Notes under the pieces: model-generated
Told to the model about the DNA's origin: nothing
What the model saw: only the letters and a program-made list of their open reading frames with translations
Database searches by the model: none
Assembly (NCBI GenBank): GCA_964438025.1
Contig: CAYTIK010000032.1
Coordinates: forward strand, 1-8,689
DNA: 8,689 nucleotides
Direction of reading: 5' to 3'
Source: GCA-002790615 sp964438025
GTDB lineage: Bacteria; Patescibacteriota; Minisyncoccia; Moranbacterales; UBA2206
Made by a program: the position numbers and the translations under genes
Part shown: one piece after another, positions 1 through 6,037 of the stretch
How positions within the stretch are numbered: position 1 is the stretch's first letter
How the letters are laid out: every line of letters begins with the position of its first letter

Positions 1-60
1 CACATCCTATGAATATACATTTGAGTGATTTTCCCGTAGCCAGATATGCGTTGTTATACG
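1..60 (-). repeat. attC-like recombination site, R''-L'' half only
   Basis: Bases 38-57 (AGCCAGATATGCGTTGTTAT) recur exactly at 791-810, each time just downstream of a leftward gene. Read on the minus strand this is an R'' box ATAAC, a two-base spacer AA and an L'' box CGCAT-ATCTG. The bases outside the core (CGTATAAC) differ from those of the other copy (CAGATAAC) but match the start of this cassette. The L'-R' half would lie left of base 1. Alternative: one end of a transposon-like inverted repeat. Confidence 0.6.
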
Positions 61-104
61 CTGTTTTTAAAAGCCCCCCCCTCCTTAATAAATTTTTTGG
101 CAAT

Positions 105-509
105 TTATTTTGATTTTCCCCATGGATTATATTTCTTGATGTAAAAAAGTAGCTCATGGTGAGACTTCATTTTTCTTCTTATCGCCTCGGCATCTTCTTT
201 CAATTTTGTTTCTGAATCAGGAATATCTCTGGCATAATCTCTATTTATAGCGCTCGTAGCTAATTCTAGATTCATCGGATCTTTTTTTATAGCTTCCAAA
301 TATTCTACTTCTGAGGTGTTTAGTTTATCTCTGTTTTCTAAAATTAAATCTACAGCGCTGATAAGCTCGGCTAATTCCTTTTCTACTATTTTCTCCATTT
401 CTTCTTGAGATGGATAATGTTCAGCAATAAATTCTTGGACTGTTTGAATACTTGGTTCAGCTTTTTTACTCTCTTGTGGCGGAGTAACGCCTTCATTTCT
501 TTCAGACAT
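105..509 (-). CDS. Hypothetical acidic helical protein, 134 aa
   Basis: I do not recognise a family. The protein is highly charged, starts with a low-complexity stretch (MSERNEGVTPPQESKKAEPS) and then looks all-helical: residues 20-70 are rich in E, L, I and V in heptad-like spacing, and 95-125 contain another charged helix (KLKEDAEAIRRKMKSHHELL). There is no signal peptide or membrane segment, so it is probably cytoplasmic. The ATG is preceded by an AT-rich leader without a Shine-Dalgarno site; the stop is TAA. The gene is the only one in a cassette-like unit, and its last three codons lie inside the 3' inverted arm (92-112). Cassette genes are often of unknown function, consistent with this one. 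Confidence 0.75.
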   Translation of the reverse strand: MSERNEGVTPPQESKKAEPSIQTVQEFIAEHYPSQEEMEKIVEKELAELISAVDLILENRDKLNTSEVEYLEAIKKDPMNLELATSAINRDYARDIPDSETKLKEDAEAIRRKMKSHHELLFYIKKYNPWGKSK

Positions 510-612
510 AATTTTTATTATTTAATTATTATGATTAAAATTTATCACGAGCTATATCGACTCCGCCAAAATAAATTGCCAAAAAATAAATAAAGGGGCT
601 TTTAAAAATGGC

Positions 613-813
613 GTATAACGTTTACGCATCATCTGAAGTTTTCATCCCGACTTAGCAGGATAAGTTTTGTTTTTCAGACAATGCTTTGTTTAATTATCTC
701 CGCCTAAATCTTCATCAAAACTAAGGGATGAAAATTTGGGTCGAGAAAATTTTTCACTCCTTATTATTTCTAATAAATGAAAAATTTTGGAGCCAGATAT
801 GCGTTGTTATCTG
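613..813 (-). repeat. attC-like recombination site between cassettes A and B
   Basis: On the minus strand the ends fold on each other. ATAAC (810-806) pairs with GTTAT (619-615); an unpaired spacer follows (AA against TAAAC); then CGCAT pairs with ATGCG and ATCTG with CAGAT, with a single extra G bulged out between these two helices (opposite 626-635). R box, central loop and L box with one extrahelical base are the known hallmarks of integron attC sites. The interior holds two further stems: 639-648 plus 652-655 with 725-734 plus 721-724 (10 + 4 bp), and 746-756 with 778-788 (11 bp, nested TTATTA/TAATAA inside). At about 200 nt it is longer than most attC sites and resembles large superintegron repeats. 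The rest of the 510-836 gap holds only the leader of the leftward gene and cassette arms. Confidence 0.6.
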
Positions 814-1649
814 ATGTTGAATTTTAAAATGGACTTTTAGATGTCGATGGTTAGTAAGTCCTCCGCCATTATCGTATTCCTAAATATTTTTTTTGCCTCT
901 TTTAATCGTACGGCCTCGGAAGATGTAGGGTAGATGTGTGTCAGCACTAGTTTGCCGACATTAGCTTGCTTGGCCATCTCGCCACATTCGCTTGGGATAA
1001 GGTGCCCTTTTACTTTCATGCCATTGGCAAACGAACATTCGGTCAATAACAGATTAGAATTTTTTGAAAATTTTATTAAATTAAGGTCATAATCACAATC
1101 ACCAGTTATGACAATTGATTTTGTTTTTTCGGTGAATTTATACGCGACGCTTTCTTTGCTATGGACTGTTTTAACACATCCAACCTTAAAGCCCCCGATA
1201 GCCAAATTATCCTTTATTTCTTTGATTTTGATTTTATATGTATTGGGGCGTGGTTTAGAATTAATCATTTTTTTGAAATAATTCTTAAAACCAGCAGGAC
1301 CAATTAAAATCAAATCTTTAGTTCTATTAAAATTTGGCGTCCAGTCCAATGCTTGGAGGTATGAGCGAAGTTCACTAATGTGATCAGAATGGAAATGCGT
1401 CAAAAAAACAAAATCAATTGTCTTATAGTCAATCCTCGCTTTCAATAACTGGTGCATAGTTCCGGGACCGAAATCGATTATGACATCCTTATTTAAAATT
1501 TTCAAAAAATTCGACGGTGAACTACGCTTCAAAGATGGCACACATGTTCCGCTACCCAAGATTGTTAGTTTCATAAAAAAAATATTTAGGAATGTTTGTT
1601 AATGCTTCTCGCTTGGCAAAAGTCCATTTTAAAATTCAATTTCAGATAA
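619..1649 (-). mobile_element. Integron-like gene cassette A (MBL-fold hydrolase)
   Basis: On the minus strand the unit starts with TTATCTG after the inferred G/TTATCTG cut at 1650, carries one gene (1574 to 837) and ends with a complete attC-like site at 813-613. Bases 806-838 match the reverse complement of 1618-1650 in 31 of 33 positions, and 876-894 match that of 1575-1593 over 19 of 19. The inner pair joins the 3' coding end to the bases right before the start codon. The arms match within the cassette and differ from those of cassette B, as expected if each cassette is an independent circular unit. It is the first cassette next to the recombinase gene. Confidence 0.6.
837..1574 (-). CDS. 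Metallo-beta-lactamase-fold hydrolase, RNase Z-like
   Basis: The 245-aa protein has the MBL-fold layout: an N-terminal strand MKLTILGSGTCVPS (1-14), the metal motif THFHSDH (59-65; H60, H62, D64, H65), H138 in TVHS, the bridging aspartate D159 in TGDCD, and a C-terminal H213 in LTHIYP. H191 in KGHLIPSE may also contribute. The GSGT start and single-domain length fit the RNase Z / RNase BN-like branch of cytoplasmic zinc hydrolases. In that branch the substrates may be tRNA 3' ends, phosphodiesters or thioesters. The substrate here cannot be told from sequence. The start is the ATG at 1574, preceded by a T-rich run and no Shine-Dalgarno site; the stop is TAA. It is the sole gene of an integron-like cassette, so it may be an acquired accessory enzyme rather than the housekeeping RNase Z. 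Confidence 0.88.
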   Translation of the reverse strand: MKLTILGSGTCVPSLKRSSPSNFLKILNKDVIIDFGPGTMHQLLKARIDYKTIDFVFLTHFHSDHISELRSYLQALDWTPNFNRTKDLILIGPAGFKNYFKKMINSKPRPNTYKIKIKEIKDNLAIGGFKVGCVKTVHSKESVAYKFTEKTKSIVITGDCDYDLNLIKFSKNSNLLLTECSFANGMKVKGHLIPSECGEMAKQANVGKLVLTHIYPTSSEAVRLKEAKKIFRNTIMAEDLLTIDI

Positions 1650-1665
1650 CTCGTTATTGTGCGAT
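1640..1665 (-). other. Candidate attI-like junction beside the recombinase gene
   Basis: Here cassette A joins non-cassette DNA. The minus strand reads CAATAACGAGTTATCTG: the GTTAT core of cassette A preceded by an inverted ATAAC two bases away (1646-1650 and 1653-1657). The site lacks the L-box core and hairpin seen in the two attC-like sites, which is how attI differs from attC in integrons. It lies about 95 bases from the start of a divergent tyrosine recombinase gene, the usual place of attI. Function is inferred from position and core only. Confidence 0.45.
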
Positions 1666-1680
1666 TTAATTGTTGGATAA

Positions 1681-1718
1681 TATACTAAATTTGCATTAAT
1701 TGCGAAGTTTAGTATACT
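1681..1718 (+). promoter_or_regulatory. Recombinase promoter inside an inverted repeat
   Basis: A sigma70-like promoter can be read as TTGCAT (1691-1696), 16 bases, TATACT (1713-1718), putting the transcript start near 1725, 25 bases before the ATG. It is embedded in an inverted repeat: TATACTAAA (1681-1689) with TTTAGTATA (1708-1716), extended inward by TTTGC against GCGAA (one wobble pair) with one bulged G. Two arms around a short centre are also the shape of a Xer/IntI binding site, so this may be an operator for self-repression or part of the recombination site. Confidence 0.55.
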
Positions 1719-1749
1719 ATTTTTATAAGCTAAATATAGCATAAAATTT

Positions 1750-2571
1750 ATGAAACTGGAAGAACTTTTAGGTAAAATCGAGCAAGAATTAAGATTGCGA
1801 AACTATAGCCGCAAAACCATTAAAAGCTACCTGCTTTGCTTGGTTGATTATTTCAGATATATCAAAAATGTTACCAGAAACCCTGATATTACGCTCATTA
1901 AAAAATACCTGCTGGAAAAACAGGACAAGAGACAATCTTCGCAAACAGTCAATCTCTATTTGCATGCGATTAAATATTTTTACCGGGAAATTTTTAAAAG
2001 CAACGTTTCCATAGATTTGAAATTTGCCAAAACCCCCAGCAAATTGCCTATTGTCTTATCCAGAAATGAAATTGAAAAAATCATCGACGCTATTGATAAT
2101 AAAAAACACCGCCTGCTAATTTCCTTGTCCTATGGCGCCGGACTGAGAGTCAGCGAAGCGATAAATTTAAAAATCAAAGATATTAATTTGGCAGAATTGA
2201 CTATCCACCTCAAAGACGCCAAGGGGAAAAAAGATCGCATTACTATCTTTCCGGAGAAATTAAAAACTGATTTAGTTAATATTATGGCGCTCCGCGACAA
2301 AGATGATTACGTTTTTGAAAGTAATCGCCTGGGAAAATTAACCGAAAGGACGGCCCAAAAAATATTTGAAAATGCCCTAAAAAATGCTAAACTAACTAAA
2401 GATGCGACTTTCCATTCTTTACGGCACAGCTTTGCCACTCACCTCTTGGAAAACGGCGTCGATGTGCGTTATGTGCAAGAATTGCTCGGCCATGCCAACA
2501 TCAGAACGACGCAAATTTATACCAAAGTGACCAATCCTAGTATCAAAAAAATTAAAAGTCCGTTGGAATAA
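1750..2571 (+). CDS. Tyrosine site-specific recombinase (Xer/XerA-like, possibly the cassette integrase)
   Basis: The 273-aa protein has a SAM-like core-binding domain (about 1-85, with RNYSRKTIKSYL) and a catalytic domain. The full active site is present: R133 in GAGLRVSE, K158 in the DAKGKKDR hairpin, H222 and R225 in FHSLRHSFATHLL, H248 in ELLGHANI, and nucleophile Y257 in TTQIYTKV. It cuts and rejoins DNA through a 3'-phosphotyrosine. The ending KKIKSPLE resembles the end of XerA-type recombinases and of integron integrases (SPLD), but the insertion that marks IntI between the hairpin and the HxxR motif is absent. The ATG follows the promoter above without a clear Shine-Dalgarno site; the stop is TAA. 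Only 8 bases separate it from prfA, suggesting co-transcription. It could instead be the chromosome-dimer recombinase. Confidence 0.92.
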   Translation: MKLEELLGKIEQELRLRNYSRKTIKSYLLCLVDYFRYIKNVTRNPDITLIKKYLLEKQDKRQSSQTVNLYLHAIKYFYREIFKSNVSIDLKFAKTPSKLPIVLSRNEIEKIIDAIDNKKHRLLISLSYGAGLRVSEAINLKIKDINLAELTIHLKDAKGKKDRITIFPEKLKTDLVNIMALRDKDDYVFESNRLGKLTERTAQKIFENALKNAKLTKDATFHSLRHSFATHLLENGVDVRYVQELLGHANIRTTQIYTKVTNPSIKKIKSPLE

Positions 2572-2579
2572 AAAATTAT

Positions 2580-3644
2580 ATGCAAGCCCAGATTAACGCC
2601 CTCAAAAAAGAATACCAGATAATTTCCGACCAACTCGCTTCTTTCGAGCTGGTTTCGGATAGACAAAAAATGACCCAATTGGGTAAAAGACAGGCCGAAC
2701 TTTCCGAAGTTATCAATGTCATTACGGACTTGGAAAAAGTCCAGAAAGAAATGCAGGAAAACGCGGAGATTATCAATTCCGGTGAAGACGTGGAAATGCA
2801 ACAGATGGCGATGGATGAAAATTCCAAATTGATTGTGACTAAAGAAAATTTAGAAAAAAAGCTGGAATTGCTTTTAATTCCCAAGAACCCCAATGATGCT
2901 AAAAATGTTATTGTGGAAATCCGCGCCGGCGCCGGCGGAGATGAATCGGCACTTTTTTCCGCGGAACTTTTCCGCGCTTATTCTAAATTCGCCGAAAAAA
3001 ATGGTTGGAAAATCGCCATTTTGAATTCCAATGCCATTGGTATTGGCGGATTCAAGGAAGTTGTTTTTGAAATCAATGGCAAAAATGTCTACGGCAAAAT
3101 AAAATATGAATCCGGTGTACACCGAGTGCAAAGAGTACCTGAAACTGAAAAGAACGGGCGCATCCATACTTCTACTGTAACCGTCGCTGTTTTACCCGAA
3201 GCCGAAGAAGTAGAAATGAGAGTTAATGAAAACGATCTACGCATCGATACTTTTTGTTCTTCCGGTCCGGGCGGGCAATCTGTCAACACTACAAAAAGTG
3301 CCGTCCGCATCACTCATGTTCCAACTGGCTTAATCGTATCCTGTCAAGATCAAAAATCTCAGATCAAAAATAAGGATAAGGCTATGAAAGTCTTGCGTTC
3401 TCGCCTACTGCAGCTGGAAGAAGACAAAAGAAACAAGGAATTGGGTGATACCCGCCGTAGTCAAATCGGTACTGGCGATCGCAGTGAAAAAATTCGGACT
3501 TACAATTTTCCGCAAGACCGCATCACTGACCACCGCATCAAAAAATCCTGGAGCAATCTACCGCATATTTTAGAAGGCAATTTGGAAGATATTCTTGAGG
3601 CTTTGCAAGAAGAAGACAAGAAGCTTAAATTAGGCCAGAAATAA
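2580..3644 (+). CDS. prfA: Peptide chain release factor 1
   Basis: RF1 reads UAA and UAG in the ribosomal A site and triggers hydrolysis of peptidyl-tRNA. The 354-aa protein has the usual length. It shows an N-terminal helical domain (1-100), the EIRAGAGGDESALF segment (113-126), the stop-codon-reading PxT tripeptide as P187-E-T189 (RF2 has SPF), and the catalytic GGQ loop in SSGPGGQSVNTT (GGQ at 231-233). The start is an ATG 8 bases after the recombinase stop, with no Shine-Dalgarno site. prmC, whose product methylates the GGQ glutamine, follows downstream, a conserved pairing. Nothing looks damaged. Confidence 0.97.
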   Translation: MQAQINALKKEYQIISDQLASFELVSDRQKMTQLGKRQAELSEVINVITDLEKVQKEMQENAEIINSGEDVEMQQMAMDENSKLIVTKENLEKKLELLLIPKNPNDAKNVIVEIRAGAGGDESALFSAELFRAYSKFAEKNGWKIAILNSNAIGIGGFKEVVFEINGKNVYGKIKYESGVHRVQRVPETEKNGRIHTSTVTVAVLPEAEEVEMRVNENDLRIDTFCSSGPGGQSVNTTKSAVRITHVPTGLIVSCQDQKSQIKNKDKAMKVLRSRLLQLEEDKRNKELGDTRRSQIGTGDRSEKIRTYNFPQDRITDHRIKKSWSNLPHILEGNLEDILEALQEEDKKLKLGQK

Positions 3645-3768
3645 TTTTCAATGATCAATGATCAATTTACAATAAATTTACAATAATTCAATTTTCAATG
3701 TTTGAAAATTTACTAATTGAAAATTGAAAATTCATTGAAAATTGTAAATTGAAAATTGTAAATTTACA
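3645..3768 (+). repeat. AT-rich low-complexity repeat filler between prfA and prmC
   Basis: The 124-base gap consists almost wholly of variants of CAATTTTCAATG / AATTGAAAATT and ATGATCA in both orientations (for example TGATCAATGATCAATT near 3653-3668 and repeated AAATTGAAAATTG at 3727-3760). The inverted copies can fold into weak AT stems, but I see no GC-rich terminator and no clear promoter. Short-word filler of this kind recurs as other words inside prmC. Confidence 0.6.
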
Positions 3769-4665
3769 GTGTTTTCTATCTCAGATTTCCAAAAAAAATA
3801 TCATCAAAAAATAGATTCTCTTGACTTAGATCTTCTTATCGCCGCGGCTATCAAAAAGCCGCGCGAGTTTGTTTTGACGCATCCGGAATACAAAATAAAT
3901 AACTCTCAAATCTCAAATCTCAAATCTCAAATCTTACGTAGGATAAAACACGAACCTTTATCCTATATCCTGGGCAAAAAGGAATTTTACGGATTAGAAT
4001 TTAAGGTTAACAAAAACGTTCTTATCCCCCGTCCAGAAACGGAACAAATCGTCGAACTCGCTTCATATAATATAAAACATGGAACATGGAACAGAAAAAA
4101 TAAATTAATAGTTGCGGATATTGGTACAGGTTCGGGTAATATTATAATTTCCCTAGCTAAAACACTTAAGAATTATAATTTAAGATTTAAGAATTATGAT
4201 TTTTTTGCTACCGATATTTCCTCAAAGACTTTAGCTATTGCCAAACAAAATGCTAAAAAGCACAAACTAGACAAAAAAATAAAATTCCTGCAGGGAAATC
4301 TCCTGGAACCAATGATGAAAACTTGTTACATGTTCCATGCTCCATGTTCCATGCTGATTATTGCTAATCTTCCCTACCTTTCCTCAAGAATCTACAATTC
4401 TGCGCCCAAAGATGTAAAAAATCATGAACCCAAATCTGCTTTATTGAGTAGAAATAACGGCCTGTACCATTATATAAACCTTTTTAAACAAATCAAGGAA
4501 ATTAAAAAAAATTGTTCCATGCTGCATGTTTCATGTTTCATGGAAATCAGTCCCGAGCAAAAGACTCCACTAAAAAAAGCGATTTTAACCGCTTTTCCGC
4601 AAAGTCAGCTGATCTTTCTTAAAGATTTGGCTGGAAAATACAGAATCGTTAAATTTGAAATATAA
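3769..4665 (+). CDS. prmC: Release-factor glutamine N5-methyltransferase
   Basis: PrmC (HemK) transfers a methyl group from S-adenosylmethionine to the GGQ glutamine of release factors. The 298-aa protein has an N-terminal helical recognition domain (1-90, with YILGKKEFYGLEF and IPRPETE at 67-92), the SAM-binding ADIGTGSG (116-123), the acidic ATDIS (147-151), and the substrate motif N200-L-P-Y203 in place of the commoner NPPY, a variant known in the family. The start is GTG at 3769. Short nucleotide repeats are built into the frame: four TCTCAAA copies near residues 46-55, and CATGGAA/TTCCATG words near 104-108, 184-194 and 249-258. The encoded peptides lie between conserved blocks, so the enzyme is probably active. 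The 3' end overlaps the convergent reverse transcriptase gene by 17 bases. Confidence 0.93.
   Translation: MFSISDFQKKYHQKIDSLDLDLLIAAAIKKPREFVLTHPEYKINNSQISNLKSQILRRIKHEPLSYILGKKEFYGLEFKVNKNVLIPRPETEQIVELASYNIKHGTWNRKNKLIVADIGTGSGNIIISLAKTLKNYNLRFKNYDFFATDISSKTLAIAKQNAKKHKLDKKIKFLQGNLLEPMMKTCYMFHAPCSMLIIANLPYLSSRIYNSAPKDVKNHEPKSALLSRNNGLYHYINLFKQIKEIKKNCSMLHVSCFMEISPEQKTPLKKAILTAFPQSQLIFLKDLAGKYRIVKFEI
3904..3931 (+). repeat. Four tandem copies of TCTCAAA inside prmC
   Basis: Exact 7-base units occupy 3904-3910, 3911-3917, 3918-3924 and 3925-3931, followed by a partial TCT. Because 7 is not a multiple of 3, gain or loss of one copy would shift the prmC frame; three copies together restore it. 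The repeat encodes the S/Q/I/N/L-rich linker before LRRIKHEPL. Confidence 0.9.
4325..4355 (+). repeat. CATGTTCCATG-type short repeat in prmC
   Basis: This stretch is built from TGTTCCATG and GCTCCATG words. Related copies lie at 4514-4543 (same strand) and 4076-4094 (opposite strand, ACATGGAACATGGAACAG). All three stay in frame and encode Cys/Met/His-rich or HGTWN peptides just before conserved prmC strands. They look like inserted intergenic-type filler. Confidence 0.65.
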
Positions 4666-5638
4666 TTTTTTTAGAAAGTTTTTGCGTATTTCCGTGAGAA
4701 AGCAAACCCAAATATGACGCCATAGTTTCTGGCGTAAATTTACATTTAAGATTTTTGAACATTCTCCGTTTCGTTGATGTTCTCAAAACTCGATGATACG
4801 GAAAATTCACCCAGCCCAAAAAATCAACGCCGGAAGCCAATGTTTTTATAAAAACTTTGTCCGAGTGAAGCAATAGCCTAAGTTTAACTTTCAAGAATTC
4901 AGATATTTTGGGAATAAGACTTTCTAAATAAATTTTACTTTTGTATAAAATCACAAAATCATCGGCATAGCGTATATAATATTTAGCCTTCAGCTTATGC
5001 TTCACAAACTGATCAAATTTATTCATATAAATATTGACAAAAAGCTGCGAGGTTAAATTTCCCAATGGAAGTCCGACTTTTTTATATTGCTCCGACGAAA
5101 AACTGCCGATTACATTTTCCAGAAGTTTGATGATATTTTCGTCCGGAATGTATTCTTTTACTATATTGATTAAAATATCGTGATCGATATTGGCAAAAAA
5201 CTTTCTGATGTCGCATTTTAAAACCCAGCATGTTTTAGTATTGTTTTTACTGACTTGGTAGAAGTAATCGCGGAATTTATTAATGGCTTTATGCGTGCCC
5301 TTATTATTCCGGCAAGAATATGAATCAGTAATGAAAGTCTGGTCAAAAAATGGATAGAGAATCCGATAAACGGCATGATGCAACAATCTGTCTCGGACTG
5401 TGGCTTTATGAATATCCCTGGGCTTGGGATCATTGATTTTAAATGCTTGATAACCGCCGTGTTTGTAGGTACGATTAAAAAGGTCGCTATGGAGCGAAAA
5501 AATATTATCCATCAACGCAAGCGAAAACTCCTGGACATCTTTTTTATTTTTTTTGCCATTAATAAATTCCTTCCAAGCTTCGAGCAGGTTTTCTAAACTA
5601 ACAATATCTTCAAATTTATGGCTCAATTGAATTTTCAT
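4649..5638 (-). CDS. Diversity-generating retroelement reverse transcriptase
   Basis: This 329-aa enzyme copies the template-repeat RNA into cDNA with errors at adenines. Reverse transcriptase blocks are in order: DRLLHHAVYRIL (83-94), CDIRKFFANIDHD with D143 (142-154), GLPLGNLTSQLFVNIY (189-204), IRYADDFVI with YADD at 224-227, and LHSDKVFIKTLASGVDFLGW (257-276). Metal-binding residues are D143, D226 and D227. The GNLTSQ block, in place of the usual QGxxxSP, is typical of DGR enzymes and separates it from group II intron and retron RTs. No maturase or endonuclease domain follows. The start is ATG at 5638; a run of ten G residues lies 10-20 bases upstream and may act as a ribosome-binding site. 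avd diverges from it, TR lies upstream, and its 3' end overlaps prmC convergently by 17 bases. Confidence 0.95.
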   Translation of the reverse strand: MKIQLSHKFEDIVSLENLLEAWKEFINGKKNKKDVQEFSLALMDNIFSLHSDLFNRTYKHGGYQAFKINDPKPRDIHKATVRDRLLHHAVYRILYPFFDQTFITDSYSCRNNKGTHKAINKFRDYFYQVSKNNTKTCWVLKCDIRKFFANIDHDILINIVKEYIPDENIIKLLENVIGSFSSEQYKKVGLPLGNLTSQLFVNIYMNKFDQFVKHKLKAKYYIRYADDFVILYKSKIYLESLIPKISEFLKVKLRLLLHSDKVFIKTLASGVDFLGWVNFPYHRVLRTSTKRRMFKNLKCKFTPETMASYLGLLSHGNTQKLSKKIIFQI

Positions 5639-5648
5639 ACTTTTAATA

Positions 5649-5658
5649 CCCCCCCCCC
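5649..5658. repeat. Homopolymer of ten C (G on the minus strand) between RT and avd
   Basis: The tract lies 10 bases upstream of the RT start codon and at the expected 5' end of avd. Long mononucleotide runs are prone to slippage during replication and sequencing. With nine C the avd frame would connect to ATG 5618 or TTG 5627; with ten, as given, it does not. A second C run, of eight, lies at 74-81. Confidence 0.8.
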
Positions 5659-5663
5659 AGCAA

Positions 5664-6029
5664 ATTTCTCTGCTTCATAAAACAAAGAGTCTTTATCTTT
5701 TATGGTATAGCTATTATCGAATAATACCTAAAGAACATAGATACACTTTGGGACAAAAAGTGGATAAATTTTTGTTGGAAATAATTGAAGCGATTGCTAT
5801 TGCCAGTTTTCTTTCAAAAGAAGAAAAACTACCATATGTCAGGTTGGCAATTAGAAAAACCGATGTTTTAAAAATATTTTTGATGGTCCTTTGGGAAACC
5901 AAATCTTTGGATAATAATAAATATATTCAACTCTCGGAAAAAATAAGCGAGATTGGAAAGATGCTTGGCGGTTGGAATGGACAGATTATAAAGCAAGACT
6001 CCTCCGATAAATTAAGGGAGGAGAAATAA
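5664..6029 (+). CDS. avd: DGR accessory variability determinant (Avd), four-helix bundle protein
   Basis: Avd is a small basic protein that forms a pentameric barrel, binds the DGR reverse transcriptase and TR RNA, and is needed for cDNA synthesis. Family blocks are visible: HKTKSLYLLWYSYYRIIPKE, then HRYTLGQKVDKFLLEIIEA, LSKEEKLPYVRLAIRKTD, and the end LDNNKYIQLSEKISEIGKM with LGGW. The only standard start in frame is TTG 5748, but homology clearly begins near 5673, so I start at ATT 5664. No ATG, GTG or TTG serves that longer form unless the C run at 5649-5658 has lost or gained bases. The gene diverges from RT and converges on TR, stopping (TAA) 8 bases before TR ends. It therefore lies antisense to any transcript running from TR to RT. 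Confidence 0.85.
   Translation: MSLLHKTKSLYLLWYSYYRIIPKEHRYTLGQKVDKFLLEIIEAIAIASFLSKEEKLPYVRLAIRKTDVLKIFLMVLWETKSLDNNKYIQLSEKISEIGKMLGGWNGQIIKQDSSDKLREEK
5999..6023. repeat. CTCCTCC/GGAGGAG hairpin at the avd stop, next to TR
   Basis: A perfect 7-bp inverted repeat (5999-6005 with 6017-6023) with an 11-base loop spans the last avd codons and lies 14 bases beyond the 3' end of TR in the minus direction. There is no U run after it on either strand, so it is a weak terminator candidate. A folded element right after TR would sit where the DGR RNA spacer that binds RT and Avd begins; that role is inference. Confidence 0.5.
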
Positions 6030-6037
6030 AGAGAGTT

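Larger units (their letters stand above)
1..618 (-). mobile_element. Integron-like gene cassette B (hypothetical gene), truncated at the left edge
   Basis: On the minus strand this unit begins with TTATACGC just after the inferred cut in G/TTATACG (base 619). It carries one gene (509 to 105) and ends in an attC-like site whose first half lies at 60-30. The two ends are complementary. Bases 53-77 match the reverse complement of 595-619 with 2 mismatches in 25, and 92-112 match that of 567-587 perfectly over 21 bases. The 5' core of the cassette (GTTATACGC) therefore equals the complement of its own terminal R'' box, as expected from a circular integron cassette. Boundaries are inferred from integron logic; the far half of its attC is outside the window. 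Confidence 0.6.

Noticed and set aside
53..619. Transposon with about 60-bp terminal inverted repeats
   Set aside because: No transposase is inside, no target-site duplication is visible, and the second unit has different arms but the same 20-base inner core, which fits cassettes better than one transposon family.
1750..2571. Classical IntI integron integrase
   Set aside because: The characteristic insertion between the lysine hairpin and HxxR is absent, so I call it Xer/XerA-like and leave its link with the cassettes as a hypothesis.
2517..3313. Several minus-strand open frames of 70-105 codons
   Set aside because: They are shadows opposite prfA, which is unmistakable on the plus strand.
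3904..3931. CRISPR array
   Set aside because: The repeats are 7-base head-to-tail tandems without spacers, inside a coding gene. No CRISPR-type array was found anywhere in the window.
5218..5596. Small open frames on both strands inside the RT gene
   Set aside because: They overlap the conserved RT frame and have no recognisable motifs.
4649..5638. Group II intron or retron reverse transcriptase
   Set aside because: No maturase or endonuclease domain, GNLTSQ instead of the usual QGxxxSP motif, and an adjacent TR/VR pair and avd identify a DGR.
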